This document shows, one piece after another, positions 51,230 to 61,533 of a stretch of 64,000 nt of DNA. Positions within the stretch are counted from its first letter, which is position 1, and each line of letters begins with the position of its first letter. Both the position numbers and the translations under genes were made by a program. This DNA comes from Serratia sp. PL17. Lineage in GTDB: Bacteria; Pseudomonadota; Gammaproteobacteria; Enterobacterales; Enterobacteriaceae. Location of the stretch: NCBI RefSeq assembly GCF_017832355.1, contig NZ_JAFIBY010000001.1:248001-312000 (forward strand). The letters run 5' to 3'. Under the pieces are notes generated by a model. It worked only from the letters and a program-made list of their open reading frames with translations, was not told the origin of the DNA and made no database searches.

Positions 51230-52456
51230 TCATTCTGCACTGACAGCATTATGGGTGTCCAACTGCTGTTTTTGCGCCAGGCGGTGCCCGAGGAAAAAGA
51301 ATAACAGGCTAAATAACGCGGCGGCTATTAACATCATAAACATCATGTATGGTGCCGTGTAGCTGAGAATAAACCCGCACAGCACCGGATTGATGGCGCC
51401 GCCCAATGCACTGAGGTTTTGCACGCCGTAGTAGCTGCCTTTGAGATGCGGCGGCGCGATAAAATCGATAAACATATACTCCACAGGGATCACAATGATT
51501 TCCCCCAATGTGAATACCGCCATGGCCGCGATCCAGAGCCAGAGCGATTGCCCTGCCAACCAAAACCCCAGCAGCCCCAGAATGAAAAATAGCGTGCCCA
51601 GCGCCAGCCAGCGCAGCATGTTTTCCTGACGCATTCCTCGGCTCAGCACATATTGCAGGGCAATAACGATACAGGCGTTGACGATCATCACTGCGCCAAT
51701 CACCTGATAGGCGAACTCTGCATTCGAGACGGTAATCAGGTATTGCGACAAATAGCCGGTGAACTGGCCGAAAACGACCGCCCCGAGTGTACTGCCAAGG
51801 GTAAAGTAAATCAGCCGACGATCGTTACGCAGGATTTTCAGCGTCTGGCGGAAATTCGGCGGTGCGGTAGGTATCACATCGCTTGCTGGTGGGGAGGGAA
51901 CGCGCTGTCGGCGCAGGCTAAAATTCAAGGTTGTCACCGTGAGTAAAGCCAACCCGCCGGAAAGGTAGAAAGGTAACAATGGGTTCAGCCCTGCCACCAT
52001 CACGCCCAGTGATGAACCTACCGCCCAACCCACGTTCACCAGCGTGTAGTTGATGGAAAAGGCTTTGATACGCTGTGCAACCGGCAGCCAGTCGGCAAAA
52101 CAGGCTTTGATAGTAATGCCCAGTACGGAATAGGCAGTATGCAGGATAGCCAACACCACAATGATGCCACCCGGACGCGGGATCCAAGGGATAGCGAAAA
52201 AGCTCAGGGCAAACAGCAGAATGGACGTCAGAATGAGCGTGTTCTTGTTGAATTTATCCACCAGGTAACCGCCGTACAAACTGGCGAAAATACCGATTGC
52301 CAGACTGATGCCCAGAATAATCCCGACACTTTTCGGCAGCAGGTGAAAATGCCCGGTAAGATAAATGGTAATGAATGGCAGAGTCACGCCGCGGCCGATG
52401 GTTAAGACCAGCGAACTCGCCAGCAGTGCGTTAATCAGTGGTGGGAATCCCTTCAT
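51230..52456 (-). CDS. MFS transporter, YdeE-like
   Basis: About 408 residues from ATG 52456 (MKGFPPLINALLASSLVLTI), preceded by AGGT; the longer frame to 52522 is less likely. ALLASSLVLTIGRGVTLPFI, KAFSINYTLVNVGWAVGSSL and EYMFIDFIAPPHLKGSYYGV resemble E. coli YdeE, which exports dipeptides. About 12 membrane segments. Substrate inferred only. Single gene. Confidence 0.82.
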   Translation of the reverse strand: MKGFPPLINALLASSLVLTIGRGVTLPFITIYLTGHFHLLPKSVGIILGISLAIGIFASLYGGYLVDKFNKNTLILTSILLFALSFFAIPWIPRPGGIIVVLAILHTAYSVLGITIKACFADWLPVAQRIKAFSINYTLVNVGWAVGSSLGVMVAGLNPLLPFYLSGGLALLTVTTLNFSLRRQRVPSPPASDVIPTAPPNFRQTLKILRNDRRLIYFTLGSTLGAVVFGQFTGYLSQYLITVSNAEFAYQVIGAVMIVNACIVIALQYVLSRGMRQENMLRWLALGTLFFILGLLGFWLAGQSLWLWIAAMAVFTLGEIIVIPVEYMFIDFIAPPHLKGSYYGVQNLSALGGAINPVLCGFILSYTAPYMMFMMLIAAALFSLLFFFLGHRLAQKQQLDTHNAVSAE

Positions 52457-52547
52457 GTCAGACCTGTTCATGCATACAGTTATTAACCCAATAGGGATAA
52501 CATAGCGTATTTTAACCAACAAAGAAGGGGGGAATAGGCAATTGTGT

Positions 52548-52574
52548 GAAAAAAGAGGCTACCGGAATAGCCTC
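52548..52574 (-). terminator. Terminator of the sugar-binding protein gene
   Basis: Arms GAGGCTA / TAGCCTC with a six-base loop. On the minus strand it is followed by TTTTTT, about 12 bases past the stop. Confidence 0.85.
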
Positions 52575-52586
52575 AGAGGAATGGGC

Positions 52587-53657
52587 TCATTGGCCTGTTT
52601 TGGCCTGCAACGTGGCGAACCAAGGCTGGATGAAAGCATCGCTGCTGCCCCAGCCCGGAATAATTTTAGCCAAACTGGCGACATTGACAGGACCAGGCTG
52701 ACTGACCAGGAGTGCCTGCGGGATAGATGCGGCTTTAAATTCGTAGGTTGCCGGCGTCGGTTCGCCGGCAATTTTGTTCGCCACCAAACGTAAGTTGACT
52801 GCACCAATGAGCTTGGTATCCACTGCCACGCTGACTTTCCATGGGCTGTTGGCCTCGCGCATCAGTTGCAGATCCTGATTGGATATGTCGATGCTGTAGA
52901 GTTTGATTTCGGTGCGGCCGTTTTCTTTCAGCGCTTTATAAGCCCCTTGGCTGAAGGCGTCCCAGGTGCCCCAGATAGCGTCAATCTTGCCTTTCGGGTA
53001 TTTGGCCAGTACAGCACCCACTTTATTGGCGGTATCCCCTTGTACGTCGGATGAGACAGCACCAATCGATTCCAGCTCATGAATGCCCGGATTTTGTTTC
53101 AGCAACTGTTGATAGGCTGCCTGACGGCGCTCCATCGGCGGGAAGCCAGCGACCCAGAGCTTGATAATATTGGCTTTGCCGTTGAAGTCCTTGATCAACT
53201 GTCCGAAGGACTCATTCGCCAGCGAGGCGTCATCTTGCTGTGAAACTGTGACGCCAGGAATACTGCCGCTGATATCGGTATCAAATGCGGATACGGCAAT
53301 GCCTGCTGCGGCAATGCGTTTGACCAGCTCGGTCGAATAAGGCGCGCGCCCCTGCGAGAGGATAATACCGTCATATTTCTGGCTGATGGCTTGGTTTACG
53401 AAATCTTGGAAACGTGCATCATCACCATTGCTGAGAAAGGTATCGACCTTAAAGCCCAGCTTCCGACCCTCCTGAAGCGTACCGGCGAGAAACTGGGTGG
53501 TGTTGTCGTCAGACCCCAAATTACGGATTACCGCAATACGGATCGGTCCCTGATGTTGCGCGATGGCCGCAGGTACTGGCGTGGGTGTTTCTGCCGCGAA
53601 CAGCGGCAAAACGGTCAGCAGGCCAATGGCCAGCAGCGGGGTCTTTAAGGTTTTCAT
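52587..53657 (-). CDS. Orphan periplasmic sugar-binding protein
   Basis: 356 residues with a signal peptide (MKTLKTPLLAIGLLTVLPLF then AAE). Peripla_BP_4 fold of the ribose/galactose type: GPIRIAVIRNLGSDDNTTQF, QKYDGIILSQGRAPYSTELV, IDAIWGTWDAFSQGAYKAL. It should deliver a sugar or similar small molecule to an ABC importer, but no ATPase or permease is next to it. It has its own terminator. The partner may be elsewhere, or it may serve a chemoreceptor or sensor kinase. Confidence 0.85.
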   Translation of the reverse strand: MKTLKTPLLAIGLLTVLPLFAAETPTPVPAAIAQHQGPIRIAVIRNLGSDDNTTQFLAGTLQEGRKLGFKVDTFLSNGDDARFQDFVNQAISQKYDGIILSQGRAPYSTELVKRIAAAGIAVSAFDTDISGSIPGVTVSQQDDASLANESFGQLIKDFNGKANIIKLWVAGFPPMERRQAAYQQLLKQNPGIHELESIGAVSSDVQGDTANKVGAVLAKYPKGKIDAIWGTWDAFSQGAYKALKENGRTEIKLYSIDISNQDLQLMREANSPWKVSVAVDTKLIGAVNLRLVANKIAGEPTPATYEFKAASIPQALLVSQPGPVNVASLAKIIPGWGSSDAFIQPWFATLQAKTGQ

Positions 53658-53844
53658 TATTATTGGCTCCGAAAGCAGGTGAGATCTATCCCGGTAAGAC
53701 GCTATTTATAGCAGTCTTTCCTTCTGGACGTCTACTTGTAATATCGGAGTCCCGTAACGGGCACTGGCCTTACGGGCAATGGATCTGGCGTTGCCCTTCG
53801 CCGAACGAGACGGTGAGGCGTTAACGTGAGGGAATGCAAATAAA

Positions 53845-53868
53845 AAGGGCCGAGCAAGCTCGACCCTT
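53845..53868 (-). terminator. Terminator of metG
   Basis: Arms AAGGG(C)CGAGC / GCTCG(A)CCCTT with one non-Watson-Crick position. On the minus strand TTTTTATTT follows, 19 bases past the metG stop. Confidence 0.8.
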
Positions 53869-53886
53869 ATGGCAGGAGAAAAGGTG

Positions 53887-55914
53887 TTATTTCACCTGCA
53901 TCCCTGGTTGTGCGCCGCTGTCCGGGCTAAGCAGGAAGATCTCTTCTCCACCTGGGCCGGCAGCCATCACCATACCTTCGGAAATACCAAAGCGCATTTT
54001 GCGTGGTGCAAGATTGGCAACCATGATGGTCAGGCGGCCTTCAAGCGCTTTGGGTTCTGGGTAAGCGGAGCGAATGCCTGAGAAAATCTGACGCATTTCA
54101 CCGCCCAGATCCAACTGCAGCTTAAGCAGCTTATCCGAGCCTTCAACAAAGTCGGCACTTTTGATCAGTGCGATACGCATATCAACCTTGGCGAAATCGT
54201 CAAAAGTGATCGTATCCTGAATGGGATCGTCAGCCAGCGGACCGGTGACAACTTTAGCCGCCGCCATGTCTTCTTTCGACGCGCTTACCATTTCATTGAC
54301 TTTGTCCAGATCGATACGGTTGAACAGCGCTTTGAATGGATTGACCTGATGGCTCAGTAACGGCTGCTGAATGCTATCCCAGCTAAGCTCACAGTTGAGG
54401 AAAGCTTCGGTACGTTCGCTCAGCGACGGCAGCACTGGCTTCAGGTAGGTCATCAATACACGGAACAGGTTGATGCCCATTGAACAGATGGCTTGTAAGT
54501 CGGCATCGCGGCCTTCTTGTTTCGCCACAACCCAGGGTGCCTGCTCATCCACATAACGGTTAGCCAGATCGGCCAACGCCATGATTTCGCGGATTGCCCG
54601 GCCAGACTCACGGCTGGCATAGGCGTCGGCAATACTTTGCGCCGCGTCAACGAAGGTTTGGTACAGCGCAGGGTCAGCCAGTTTGTCGGCCAGTTGGCCG
54701 CCAAAGCGTTTATTGATAAAGCCAGCGTTGCGAGAAGCCAGGTTCACCACTTTATTGACGATGTCGGCGTTCACGCGCTGCACGAAATCTTCCAGATTCA
54801 GGTCGATATCGTCAATGCGTGAAGACAGCTTGGCGGCATAGTAGTAACGCAGGCAATCGGCATCCAGGTGTTGCAGATAGGTACCGGCCTTGATAAAGGT
54901 GCCGCGAGACTTGGACATCTTGGCGCCGTTCACCGTCACGTAACCGTGTACGAACAGGTTGGTCGGTTTGCGGAAGTTACTGCCTTCCAGCATTGCTGGC
55001 CAGAACAGGCTGTGGAAATAAACGATGTCCTTACCGATAAAGTGGTACAGCTCGGTGGTGGAGTCTTTGCGCCAGAATTCGTCAAAGTCCAGATCGCCAC
55101 GCTTGTCGCACAGGTTTTTGAATGAGCCCATGTAGCCGATTGGCGCATCCAGCCAGACGTAGAAGTATTTGCCAGGTGCGTCTGGGATCTCAAAGCCGAA
55201 ATACGGCGCATCGCGTGAAATATCCCACTGTTGCAGACCAGATTCAAACCACTCCTGCATCTTGTTGGCAACCTGTTCTTGCAGCGCACCTGAACGGGTC
55301 CAGGCTTGCAGCATGGCGCTGAACTCAGGCAGATCAAAGAAGAAGTGCTCGGAATCGCGTAATACCGGCGTAGCGCCAGAGACCACGGATTTCGGATCGA
55401 TCAGCTCGGTCGGGCTGTAGGTTGCACCGCAAACTTCACAGTTATCACCGTATTGATCCGGTGATTTGCATTTTGGGCAGGTGCCTTTTACGAAGCGGTC
55501 AGGCAGGAACATGCCTTTCTCCGGATCGTACAGCTGAGAAATTGTCCGGTTTTTAATAAAGCCGTTTTCTTTCAGGCGACCATAAATCAGGCTCGACAGC
55601 TCACGGTTCTCATCGCTATGGGTTGAATGATAGTTATCATAGCTGATGCCAAAACCGGAGAAATCCTGTTGGTGCTCCTGGCTCATTTCCGCAATCATTT
55701 CTTCTGGCTGAATGCCTAACTGCTGAGCTTTCAGCATGATCGGCGTGCCGTGCGCGTCGTCCGCACAGATGAAATGAACCTCGTGGCCGCGCATTCGTTG
55801 GTAACGAACCCAGATATCTGCCTGGATGTGCTCGAGCATGTGGCCGAGATGGATGGAACCATTTGCGTACGGTAGCGCGCACGTCACCAATAATTTTTTC
55901 GCGACTTGAGCCAT
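53887..55914 (-). CDS. metG: Methionine-tRNA ligase
   Basis: 675 residues, the E. coli length. Class I motifs: HIGH-type [18 protein letters not shown] near residue 24 and [10 protein letters not shown] near residue 333. Zinc knuckle [19 protein letters not shown]. The C-terminal EMAP/tRNA-binding domain ([20 protein letters not shown]) provides dimerisation. Divergent from mrp, as in E. coli. Confidence 0.98.
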   Translation of the reverse strand: MAQVAKKLLVTCALPYANGSIHLGHMLEHIQADIWVRYQRMRGHEVHFICADDAHGTPIMLKAQQLGIQPEEMIAEMSQEHQQDFSGFGISYDNYHSTHSDENRELSSLIYGRLKENGFIKNRTISQLYDPEKGMFLPDRFVKGTCPKCKSPDQYGDNCEVCGATYSPTELIDPKSVVSGATPVLRDSEHFFFDLPEFSAMLQAWTRSGALQEQVANKMQEWFESGLQQWDISRDAPYFGFEIPDAPGKYFYVWLDAPIGYMGSFKNLCDKRGDLDFDEFWRKDSTTELYHFIGKDIVYFHSLFWPAMLEGSNFRKPTNLFVHGYVTVNGAKMSKSRGTFIKAGTYLQHLDADCLRYYYAAKLSSRIDDIDLNLEDFVQRVNADIVNKVVNLASRNAGFINKRFGGQLADKLADPALYQTFVDAAQSIADAYASRESGRAIREIMALADLANRYVDEQAPWVVAKQEGRDADLQAICSMGINLFRVLMTYLKPVLPSLSERTEAFLNCELSWDSIQQPLLSHQVNPFKALFNRIDLDKVNEMVSASKEDMAAAKVVTGPLADDPIQDTITFDDFAKVDMRIALIKSADFVEGSDKLLKLQLDLGGEMRQIFSGIRSAYPEPKALEGRLTIMVANLAPRKMRFGISEGMVMAAGPGGEEIFLLSPDSGAQPGMQVK

Positions 55915-56074
55915 AGTGAGAACTTGGTTTCTGTAATGAATAAAAAGGGTCTTCGATGTTACCCGATCGTGTCCGCTACGGCTAGGGCGGTTTCTTTATG
56001 CAGAGATGCGTCGGCGGGCGCGCAGTTCTGATATGCTAGACGGGAAGCTATCCATTCAAAATCAAGGAGCCGGG

Positions 56075-57187
56075 ATGAGCGCAAAATCCCCTGAGCAGAC
56101 TAACCCCGAAGTTCTGCGTGCCCTGGTGACCGGAGTATTGGCCGCCTTTGAACACCCGACGTTAAAAAACAATCTGACTGCGCTGAAGGCCATTCACCAT
56201 TGCGCGCTGCTGGACAATGTACTGCATATTGAATTGACCATGCCATTCGCCTGGCAGAGCGGTTTCGAGGTGCTGAAGGACACCGTCAGTGCAGAGTTAC
56301 TGCGCGTGACCGGCGCTGAGGCTGTCGACTGGAAACTGAAGCACGATATCACCACGTTGAAACGTGCGAACGATCAGGCCGGCATCAAAGGCGTGCGTAA
56401 TATTATTGCTATCAGTTCCGGTAAAGGCGGGGTGGGTAAATCCACTACGGCGGTTAACCTGGCATTAGCGCTGGCAGCGGAAGGGGCCAAAGTCGGTATT
56501 TTGGACGCTGACATCTATGGCCCGTCGATCCCGAATATGCTGGGTACTGAAAATGAACGCCCAACGTCACCAGACGGTCAGCACATGGCGCCGATAGTGG
56601 CGCATGGCCTGGCAACCAATTCGATTGGTTATCTGGTGACTGACGATAACGCCATGGTCTGGCGTGGGCCTATGGCCAGTAAAGCGCTGATGCAACTGTT
56701 GCAGGATACGCTTTGGCCGGATCTGGACTATTTAGTGCTGGATATGCCACCAGGCACCGGCGATATCCAGTTGACGTTGTCGCAGAATATCCCGGTTACC
56801 GGGGCTTTAGTGGTGACCACACCGCAGGACATCGCGTTGCTTGACGCTGCTAAAGGTATTGTCATGTTCGAAAAAGTTCACGTGCCGGTTTTGGGCATCG
56901 TGGAAAACATGAGCGTGCATATTTGCAGCAATTGCGGTCATCACGAGCCCATCTTTGGGACCGGTGGGGCTGAGAAGCTGGTGAAGAAATATAACAGTCG
57001 GCTGTTGGGGCAATTACCGCTGCATATTTCACTGCGCGAGGATTTGGATCGCGGCGAGCCGACGGTGATCAGCCGCCCGGACAGTGAGTTTGCCGAACTG
57101 TACCGTCAACTTGCCGGTCGTGTTGCCGCACAAATGTACTGGCAGGGTGAAGCAATCCCGACGGAGATCTCTTTCCGCGCGCTGTAA
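56075..57187 (+). CDS. mrp: Iron-sulphur cluster carrier protein Mrp (ApbC)
   Basis: 370 residues from ATG 56075 (MSAKSPEQTNPEVLRALVTG), with AAGGAG upstream; the 23 codons before it are not supported. N-terminal MIP18-like domain, then a MinD/Mrp ATPase with deviant Walker A SSGKGGVGKSTTAVNLALAL and the cluster-binding CSNC in MSVHICSNCGHHEPIFG. Carries Fe-S clusters to apo-proteins. Divergent from metG. Confidence 0.96.
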   Translation: MSAKSPEQTNPEVLRALVTGVLAAFEHPTLKNNLTALKAIHHCALLDNVLHIELTMPFAWQSGFEVLKDTVSAELLRVTGAEAVDWKLKHDITTLKRANDQAGIKGVRNIIAISSGKGGVGKSTTAVNLALALAAEGAKVGILDADIYGPSIPNMLGTENERPTSPDGQHMAPIVAHGLATNSIGYLVTDDNAMVWRGPMASKALMQLLQDTLWPDLDYLVLDMPPGTGDIQLTLSQNIPVTGALVVTTPQDIALLDAAKGIVMFEKVHVPVLGIVENMSVHICSNCGHHEPIFGTGGAEKLVKKYNSRLLGQLPLHISLREDLDRGEPTVISRPDSEFAELYRQLAGRVAAQMYWQGEAIPTEISFRAL

Positions 57188-57210
57188 TCACACCGCTGGC
57201 TTAAAAACAA

Positions 57211-57235
57211 AACCCCGGACAAGTTCCGGGGTTTT
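57211..57235. terminator. Bidirectional terminator between mrp and the PAP2-like gene
   Basis: AACCCCGGA / TCCGGGGTT stem with a five-base loop and A-tract before, T-tract after. Ends both convergent genes. Confidence 0.88.
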
Positions 57236-57237
57236 GT

Positions 57238-57912
57238 TTATGGGGCTATAGCCTGTTTGTGCAAATCCGCCCGCGTATACGGGCGCTCTACCTGCGCCAA
57301 GACAGTAGCAATATGTTCCAGCAATCCTTGCGTTGGTGCAGGTTGCCGTACTCCCATCAGTGCCATTGGCAAGGCCAATGCCACGACAATCTGCGGTGTA
57401 GAGAGCTGAGGGCGAGGCTTGCCGCGTTGCAACCACAAAAATAGCGTACTGGCCAGATAGCCAAGTATCAGGCCGCTCACCACCTCTGAAGGAGAATGTA
57501 CGTGGATAGCTAACCGTGATAGCCCTATGGTGACAGGCAATACCAGCCCCACAACCAGCGCCATGCTGCGTACTGCATGTGAAAAACGCCCGGTCAGCGT
57601 CCAGAGCAGAACCGGCCAGATACTGGCCGCCAACGCGGAGTGGCCGCTAAAGCCAGTAAAGTCATAACTTTTTATCCCAATGCCCCACCCCATGAAAGCG
57701 AGCTTGGATACGCACACTACAGCACCGGCGCAGCCGAAGATCAGCGCCCATTGCCAGCCAGCGGTACGGGTCGCACGTGAGGCAACAAGTACGGCAAAAA
57801 GAATCAGCGAGCAGGGCAACAGCAACATGCTGTCGCCAAAAAATGTCAAAAAATGCCAGTCCAGCACGTTAGTCTCCGGTGAAATGCAAAATCCTATTTC
57901 AAGGATAATCAT
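57238..57912 (-). CDS. PAP2-like membrane phosphatase with altered motifs
   Basis: 224 residues from ATG 57912 (MIILEIGFCISPETNVLDWH); a TTG lies one codon earlier. About six hydrophobic segments. The PAP2 motif 2 appears as FSGHSALAAS (Pro replaced by Phe) and motif 3 as SRLAIHVHSPSE, where the usual final Asp is Glu. Motif 1 (K-X6-RP) is not recognisable: KLAFMGWGIG lacks RP. It may act on a lipid or polyprenyl phosphate, or be catalytically weak. Convergent with mrp. Confidence 0.75.
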   Translation of the reverse strand: MIILEIGFCISPETNVLDWHFLTFFGDSMLLLPCSLILFAVLVASRATRTAGWQWALIFGCAGAVVCVSKLAFMGWGIGIKSYDFTGFSGHSALAASIWPVLLWTLTGRFSHAVRSMALVVGLVLPVTIGLSRLAIHVHSPSEVVSGLILGYLASTLFLWLQRGKPRPQLSTPQIVVALALPMALMGVRQPAPTQGLLEHIATVLAQVERPYTRADLHKQAIAP

Positions 57913-58112
57913 CAAGCCACGGAGTTTACCCTGTGACGCTGGATTGCCCTAGACGCAATAATCTTAAAACCGATGAATGCCACTTATGGCGAAATAACCA
58001 GAGATAGCGCTCCGTTGCCAACAATATAGTCTGGCGCAATGCCCGCTAACTCCCTATAATTGTCGCGTTTTAGTTCCCCTCCTTCACACTACGAAATCAG
58101 GTCTTTAATTTT

Positions 58113-58754
58113 ATGACTGACAAGCCGCATCAGTGCGTCATTATTGGTATAGCTGGCGCATCTGCCTCCGGAAAAAGCCTTATCGCCAGTACGTTATATC
58201 GTGAACTTCGCGATCAGGTTGGCGATGAACACATCGGCGTGATTCCTGAAGACAGTTACTACAAAGACCAGACTCATCTAACCATGGAAGAACGGGTCAA
58301 AACAAACTATGACCACCCGAGTGCCATGGATCACAACCTGCTGTTCCAGCATTTGCAAATGCTGAAATCGGGCAAGGCGATAGAGTTACCGCTGTACAGT
58401 TACACTGAACATACACGTAAGAAAGAGACCATTCACCTGGAACCTAAAAAGGTGATTATTCTTGAGGGGATCCTGCTGTTGACGGATATCCGTCTGCGTC
58501 AGGAAATGAATTTCTCGATTTTTGTCGATACGCCGCTGGACATTTGCTTGATGCGTCGAATGAAGCGTGACGTGAATGAACGTGGCCGTTCGATGGATTC
58601 GGTGATGGCGCAATACCAGAAAACCGTCCGCCCTATGTTCCTGCAGTTTATCGAGCCTTCCAAACAATACGCCGACATTATCGTTCCACGCGGTGGGAAA
58701 AACCGTATTGCGATCGACATTCTAAAAGCCAAAATTAGCCAATTCTTTGAGTAA
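58113..58754 (+). CDS. udk: Uridine kinase
   Basis: 213 residues, E. coli length. Phosphorylates uridine and cytidine. P-loop [20 protein letters not shown] near residue 12, substrate region [28 protein letters not shown], and lid [16 protein letters not shown]. First of udk-dcd-asmA. With cdd elsewhere in the window it belongs to pyrimidine salvage. Confidence 0.97.
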   Translation: MTDKPHQCVIIGIAGASASGKSLIASTLYRELRDQVGDEHIGVIPEDSYYKDQTHLTMEERVKTNYDHPSAMDHNLLFQHLQMLKSGKAIELPLYSYTEHTRKKETIHLEPKKVIILEGILLLTDIRLRQEMNFSIFVDTPLDICLMRRMKRDVNERGRSMDSVMAQYQKTVRPMFLQFIEPSKQYADIIVPRGGKNRIAIDILKAKISQFFE

Positions 58755-58765
58755 TGCTGCTCAAT

Positions 58766-58790
58766 GGCCGGAAACCCCTGGTTTCCGGCC
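58766..58790 (+). terminator. Hairpin between udk and dcd
   Basis: Eleven-base perfect arms GGCCGGAAACC / GGTTTCCGGCC with a three-base loop, 12 bases past udk. No T-run, so partial termination or mRNA protection is likely. Confidence 0.6.
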
Positions 58791-58880
58791 TGCGGGCAAC
58801 TATTTACGCTGCGGCGTAGACCTTTCGCCCGTTGTGTGGCAATTTTTGTTTTAGTGACACGCCTTGATGGAGATGAAGAG

Positions 58881-59462
58881 ATGAGACTGTGCGACCGTGA
58901 TATAGAAGCCTGGCTGGATTGTGAAAAACTGGTGATTTCACCGCGTCCGCCGATTGAGCGTATTAACGGGGCCACAGTGGATGTCCGTTTAGGCAATCAG
59001 TTCCGTGTGTTCCGCGGTCATACTGCGGCATTTATCGATCTGAGTGGCCCGAAAGACGAGGTCAGCGCTGCGTTGGACCGCGTGATGAGTGATGAGATCG
59101 TTCTGCCAGAAGGAGAGGCCTTCTTCCTGCACCCGGGTGAGCTGGCACTGGCAGTGACTTTGGAGTCGGTAACGTTGCCGAACGATCTGGTGGGTTGGCT
59201 GGACGGCCGCTCCTCCTTGGCGCGTTTGGGGTTGATGGTTCACGTAACCGCACACCGTATCGATCCGGGCTGGCAGGGCCGCATTGTTCTGGAGTTCTAT
59301 AATTCGGGTAAGCTGCCGCTGGCATTGCGTCCGGGTATGCTGATCGGTGCGTTAAGCTTTGAACCGTTGTCCGGACCGGCAGCACGTCCTTACAATAGCC
59401 GCCAGGATGCAAAATACCGCGATCAACAGGGTGCAGTAGCCAGTCGAATTGACAAGGACTAA
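58881..59462 (+). CDS. dcd: dCTP deaminase
   Basis: 193 residues from ATG 58881 ([20 protein letters not shown]), the E. coli length; the 39 codons before it overlap the hairpin. Active-site motif [20 protein letters not shown] and the C-terminal [20 protein letters not shown]. Produces dUTP from dCTP, the main source of dTMP in enterobacteria. Confidence 0.97.
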   Translation: MRLCDRDIEAWLDCEKLVISPRPPIERINGATVDVRLGNQFRVFRGHTAAFIDLSGPKDEVSAALDRVMSDEIVLPEGEAFFLHPGELALAVTLESVTLPNDLVGWLDGRSSLARLGLMVHVTAHRIDPGWQGRIVLEFYNSGKLPLALRPGMLIGALSFEPLSGPAARPYNSRQDAKYRDQQGAVASRIDKD

Positions 59463-59506
59463 CCGCGCTGGTGGTCGGGTTAGTGTGGCGCTGACAAGAG
59501 GATGGC

Positions 59507-61345
59507 ATGAGAAGATTACTGACGACTTTGGCGATTTTACTGGTGGTGCTGGTGGCCGGAATATCCGCGCTGGTGCTTTTGGTTAATCCGAATGATTTTC
59601 GTGCCTATATGGTTACGAAGGTCGAACAAAAGAGCGGTTATCATCTGACATTGGATGGCGATCTGCGCTGGCATATTTGGCCGCAGCTCAGCATTCTTGC
59701 AGGGCGCATGACGCTGACCGTACCTGGGGCCAACGCGCCAGTGGTGAGCGCGGATAATATGCGCCTTGACGTTAAATTGCTGCCGTTGTTGTCGCATCAG
59801 CTGTTTGTGAAACAGGTAATGCTGAAAAATGCCGTCATCCGCCTTACGCCCGACAGCGAAGAACAAAATCAACCCAATGCACCTATCGCGCCTGCGGGCA
59901 ATTCTGCAGAGTCGGTAGATACGCCATGGAAGTTTGACATTGATAATCTGAAGGTTGTGGACAGTCTGCTGATCTGGCAGCGCGCCAACAACGAACAAAT
60001 CAACGTTCGCGATATTAATCTCACCTTGAAGCAAAATGCCAAACGCCAGGCGCAAATGGAACTTTCCAGCCGGGTGAATCGTGATCAACGCGATCTGACT
60101 TTCAACATGGTGGCGGATATCGATCTGCAGCAATATCCGCGACGCATTGCGGCCAATATCAGCCAATTCAATTACCAACTTGAAGGTGCGGATATTTTGG
60201 CCGGTGGCATCAAGGGTGATGGCAGCGCTCAGATGGTGTACCAACAAATGCCGCAGCAAGTCGCGTTAAGCCAGCTGACCCTCAGCGCCAATGACAGCCA
60301 ATTCTCGGGCGGGGCCAGCGTGCAGATGGGCGATGTGCCTGCCTATGTGTTGAATTTGACATCCACGGCAGTAGATTTGGACGCACTTTCTGGTTGGCAG
60401 TCCAAGTCCAGTTCACAAGAACAGCAAGCACCAGGCACGACATCTGCGCCGGTGATTGCCAATCAAATGGACGATCCACAGCAAAATCTTGAAGTACTGC
60501 GTGACTTTAACGCACAGCTTAATTTGAGCGTTGATCAACTCACCTATCGCGGCATGAATATTGTTCATTTATCAACGCAAGCGGAAAACCAGCAGGGTTT
60601 GCTGACGGTACATTCACTCTCGGGGCAGCTGGCCGGGGGCGATTTCGCGTTGCCTGGCTCGCTGGATGCACGCCACAGCCGGCCAGTGATCGCCGTGAAG
60701 CCGGTAGTGCGGCAGGTTGAGTTGGGCACTGTACTGAAAGCGTTCGACATGCCACAGGTATTAACCGGCAAACTCAGTATGCAAGGGGATTTGACGGGCG
60801 ATCGCTTGACATCACAGTCGTTTGAGCGGCGTTGGCAAGGAACCGCTCAATTGACAATGCAAGATGCGCAACTGCATGGCCTGAATATTCAGCAGTTGAT
60901 TCAGCAAGCGGTGGCACGCAACGACAGCAGCGTGAGTGGGCAGAAAGATTACCAACGTTATACCGAAGTGAAGCAACTGTCGGCAAAAGCGAGTTTGAAT
61001 AGCGGTACGGTAAAATTCACCGAGTTGGGTGCAGATTCGCCATTGTTGAATCTGAGTGGTAGCGGTACGGTGGATATGCCAGGTAAGCAGTGTGATATGG
61101 CGCTGAATGTACGAGTAACGGGTGGTTGGCAAGGGCGTAGCGATCTGATCGAACAGCTGCAGAAAACGCCTATCCCGCTGCGTGTTTACGGCCCGTGGAG
61201 CCAGCTCAACTACCAGTTACAGGTTGATCAGATACTGCGTAAAACGCTGCAGGACAGGGCGAAAGAGGCGCTGAATAAGTGGGCTGATAAGAACAAGGAT
61301 TCGCGCGAAGGCCAGGATCTGAAAAAACTGCTTGATAAGCTTTAA
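59507..61345 (+). CDS. asmA: AsmA outer-membrane assembly/lipid transport protein
   Basis: 612 residues (E. coli 617). N-terminal membrane anchor (LTTLAILLVVLVAGISALVL), AsmA N-domain (GYHLTLDGDLRWHIWPQLSI) and a long periplasmic beta-rich body ending in the AsmA_2 region (AQLTMQDAQLHGLNIQQLIQ). AsmA-like proteins bridge the periplasm and are linked to phospholipid transport. Follows dcd as in E. coli. Confidence 0.96.
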   Translation: MRRLLTTLAILLVVLVAGISALVLLVNPNDFRAYMVTKVEQKSGYHLTLDGDLRWHIWPQLSILAGRMTLTVPGANAPVVSADNMRLDVKLLPLLSHQLFVKQVMLKNAVIRLTPDSEEQNQPNAPIAPAGNSAESVDTPWKFDIDNLKVVDSLLIWQRANNEQINVRDINLTLKQNAKRQAQMELSSRVNRDQRDLTFNMVADIDLQQYPRRIAANISQFNYQLEGADILAGGIKGDGSAQMVYQQMPQQVALSQLTLSANDSQFSGGASVQMGDVPAYVLNLTSTAVDLDALSGWQSKSSSQEQQAPGTTSAPVIANQMDDPQQNLEVLRDFNAQLNLSVDQLTYRGMNIVHLSTQAENQQGLLTVHSLSGQLAGGDFALPGSLDARHSRPVIAVKPVVRQVELGTVLKAFDMPQVLTGKLSMQGDLTGDRLTSQSFERRWQGTAQLTMQDAQLHGLNIQQLIQQAVARNDSSVSGQKDYQRYTEVKQLSAKASLNSGTVKFTELGADSPLLNLSGSGTVDMPGKQCDMALNVRVTGGWQGRSDLIEQLQKTPIPLRVYGPWSQLNYQLQVDQILRKTLQDRAKEALNKWADKNKDSREGQDLKKLLDKL

Positions 61346-61353
61346 TCAAGAAA

Positions 61354-61380
61354 TGTACGGGTCGGTTAGCGGCCCGTACA
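61354..61380 (+). terminator. Hairpin after asmA
   Basis: Eight-base arms TGTACGGG / CCCGTACA around 11 bases, nine bases past the asmA stop; followed by TTCTGTG only. Confidence 0.55.
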
Positions 61381-61433
61381 TTCTGTGACACCCTCAGAGT
61401 ATTCCCCTTTCCCAATAATTTCCTCCTGTAACT

Positions 61434-61447
61434 TTGACGGATATCAT
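61434..61447 (+). promoter_or_regulatory. Possible FNR site upstream of dcuC
   Basis: TTGAC-GGAT-ATCAT, eight of ten positions of the TTGAT-N4-ATCAA consensus, about 90 bases before the dcuC start. Would give anaerobic induction as known for E. coli dcuC. Confidence 0.5.
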
Positions 61448-61533
61448 TACGCCTTTAACTGAGTTTGTGCAGAGTGTGCCCAGTTAAGTGATTTCTACAT
61501 TTCAGCATGGTCAAAACAATAAGTTGAGGGAAT

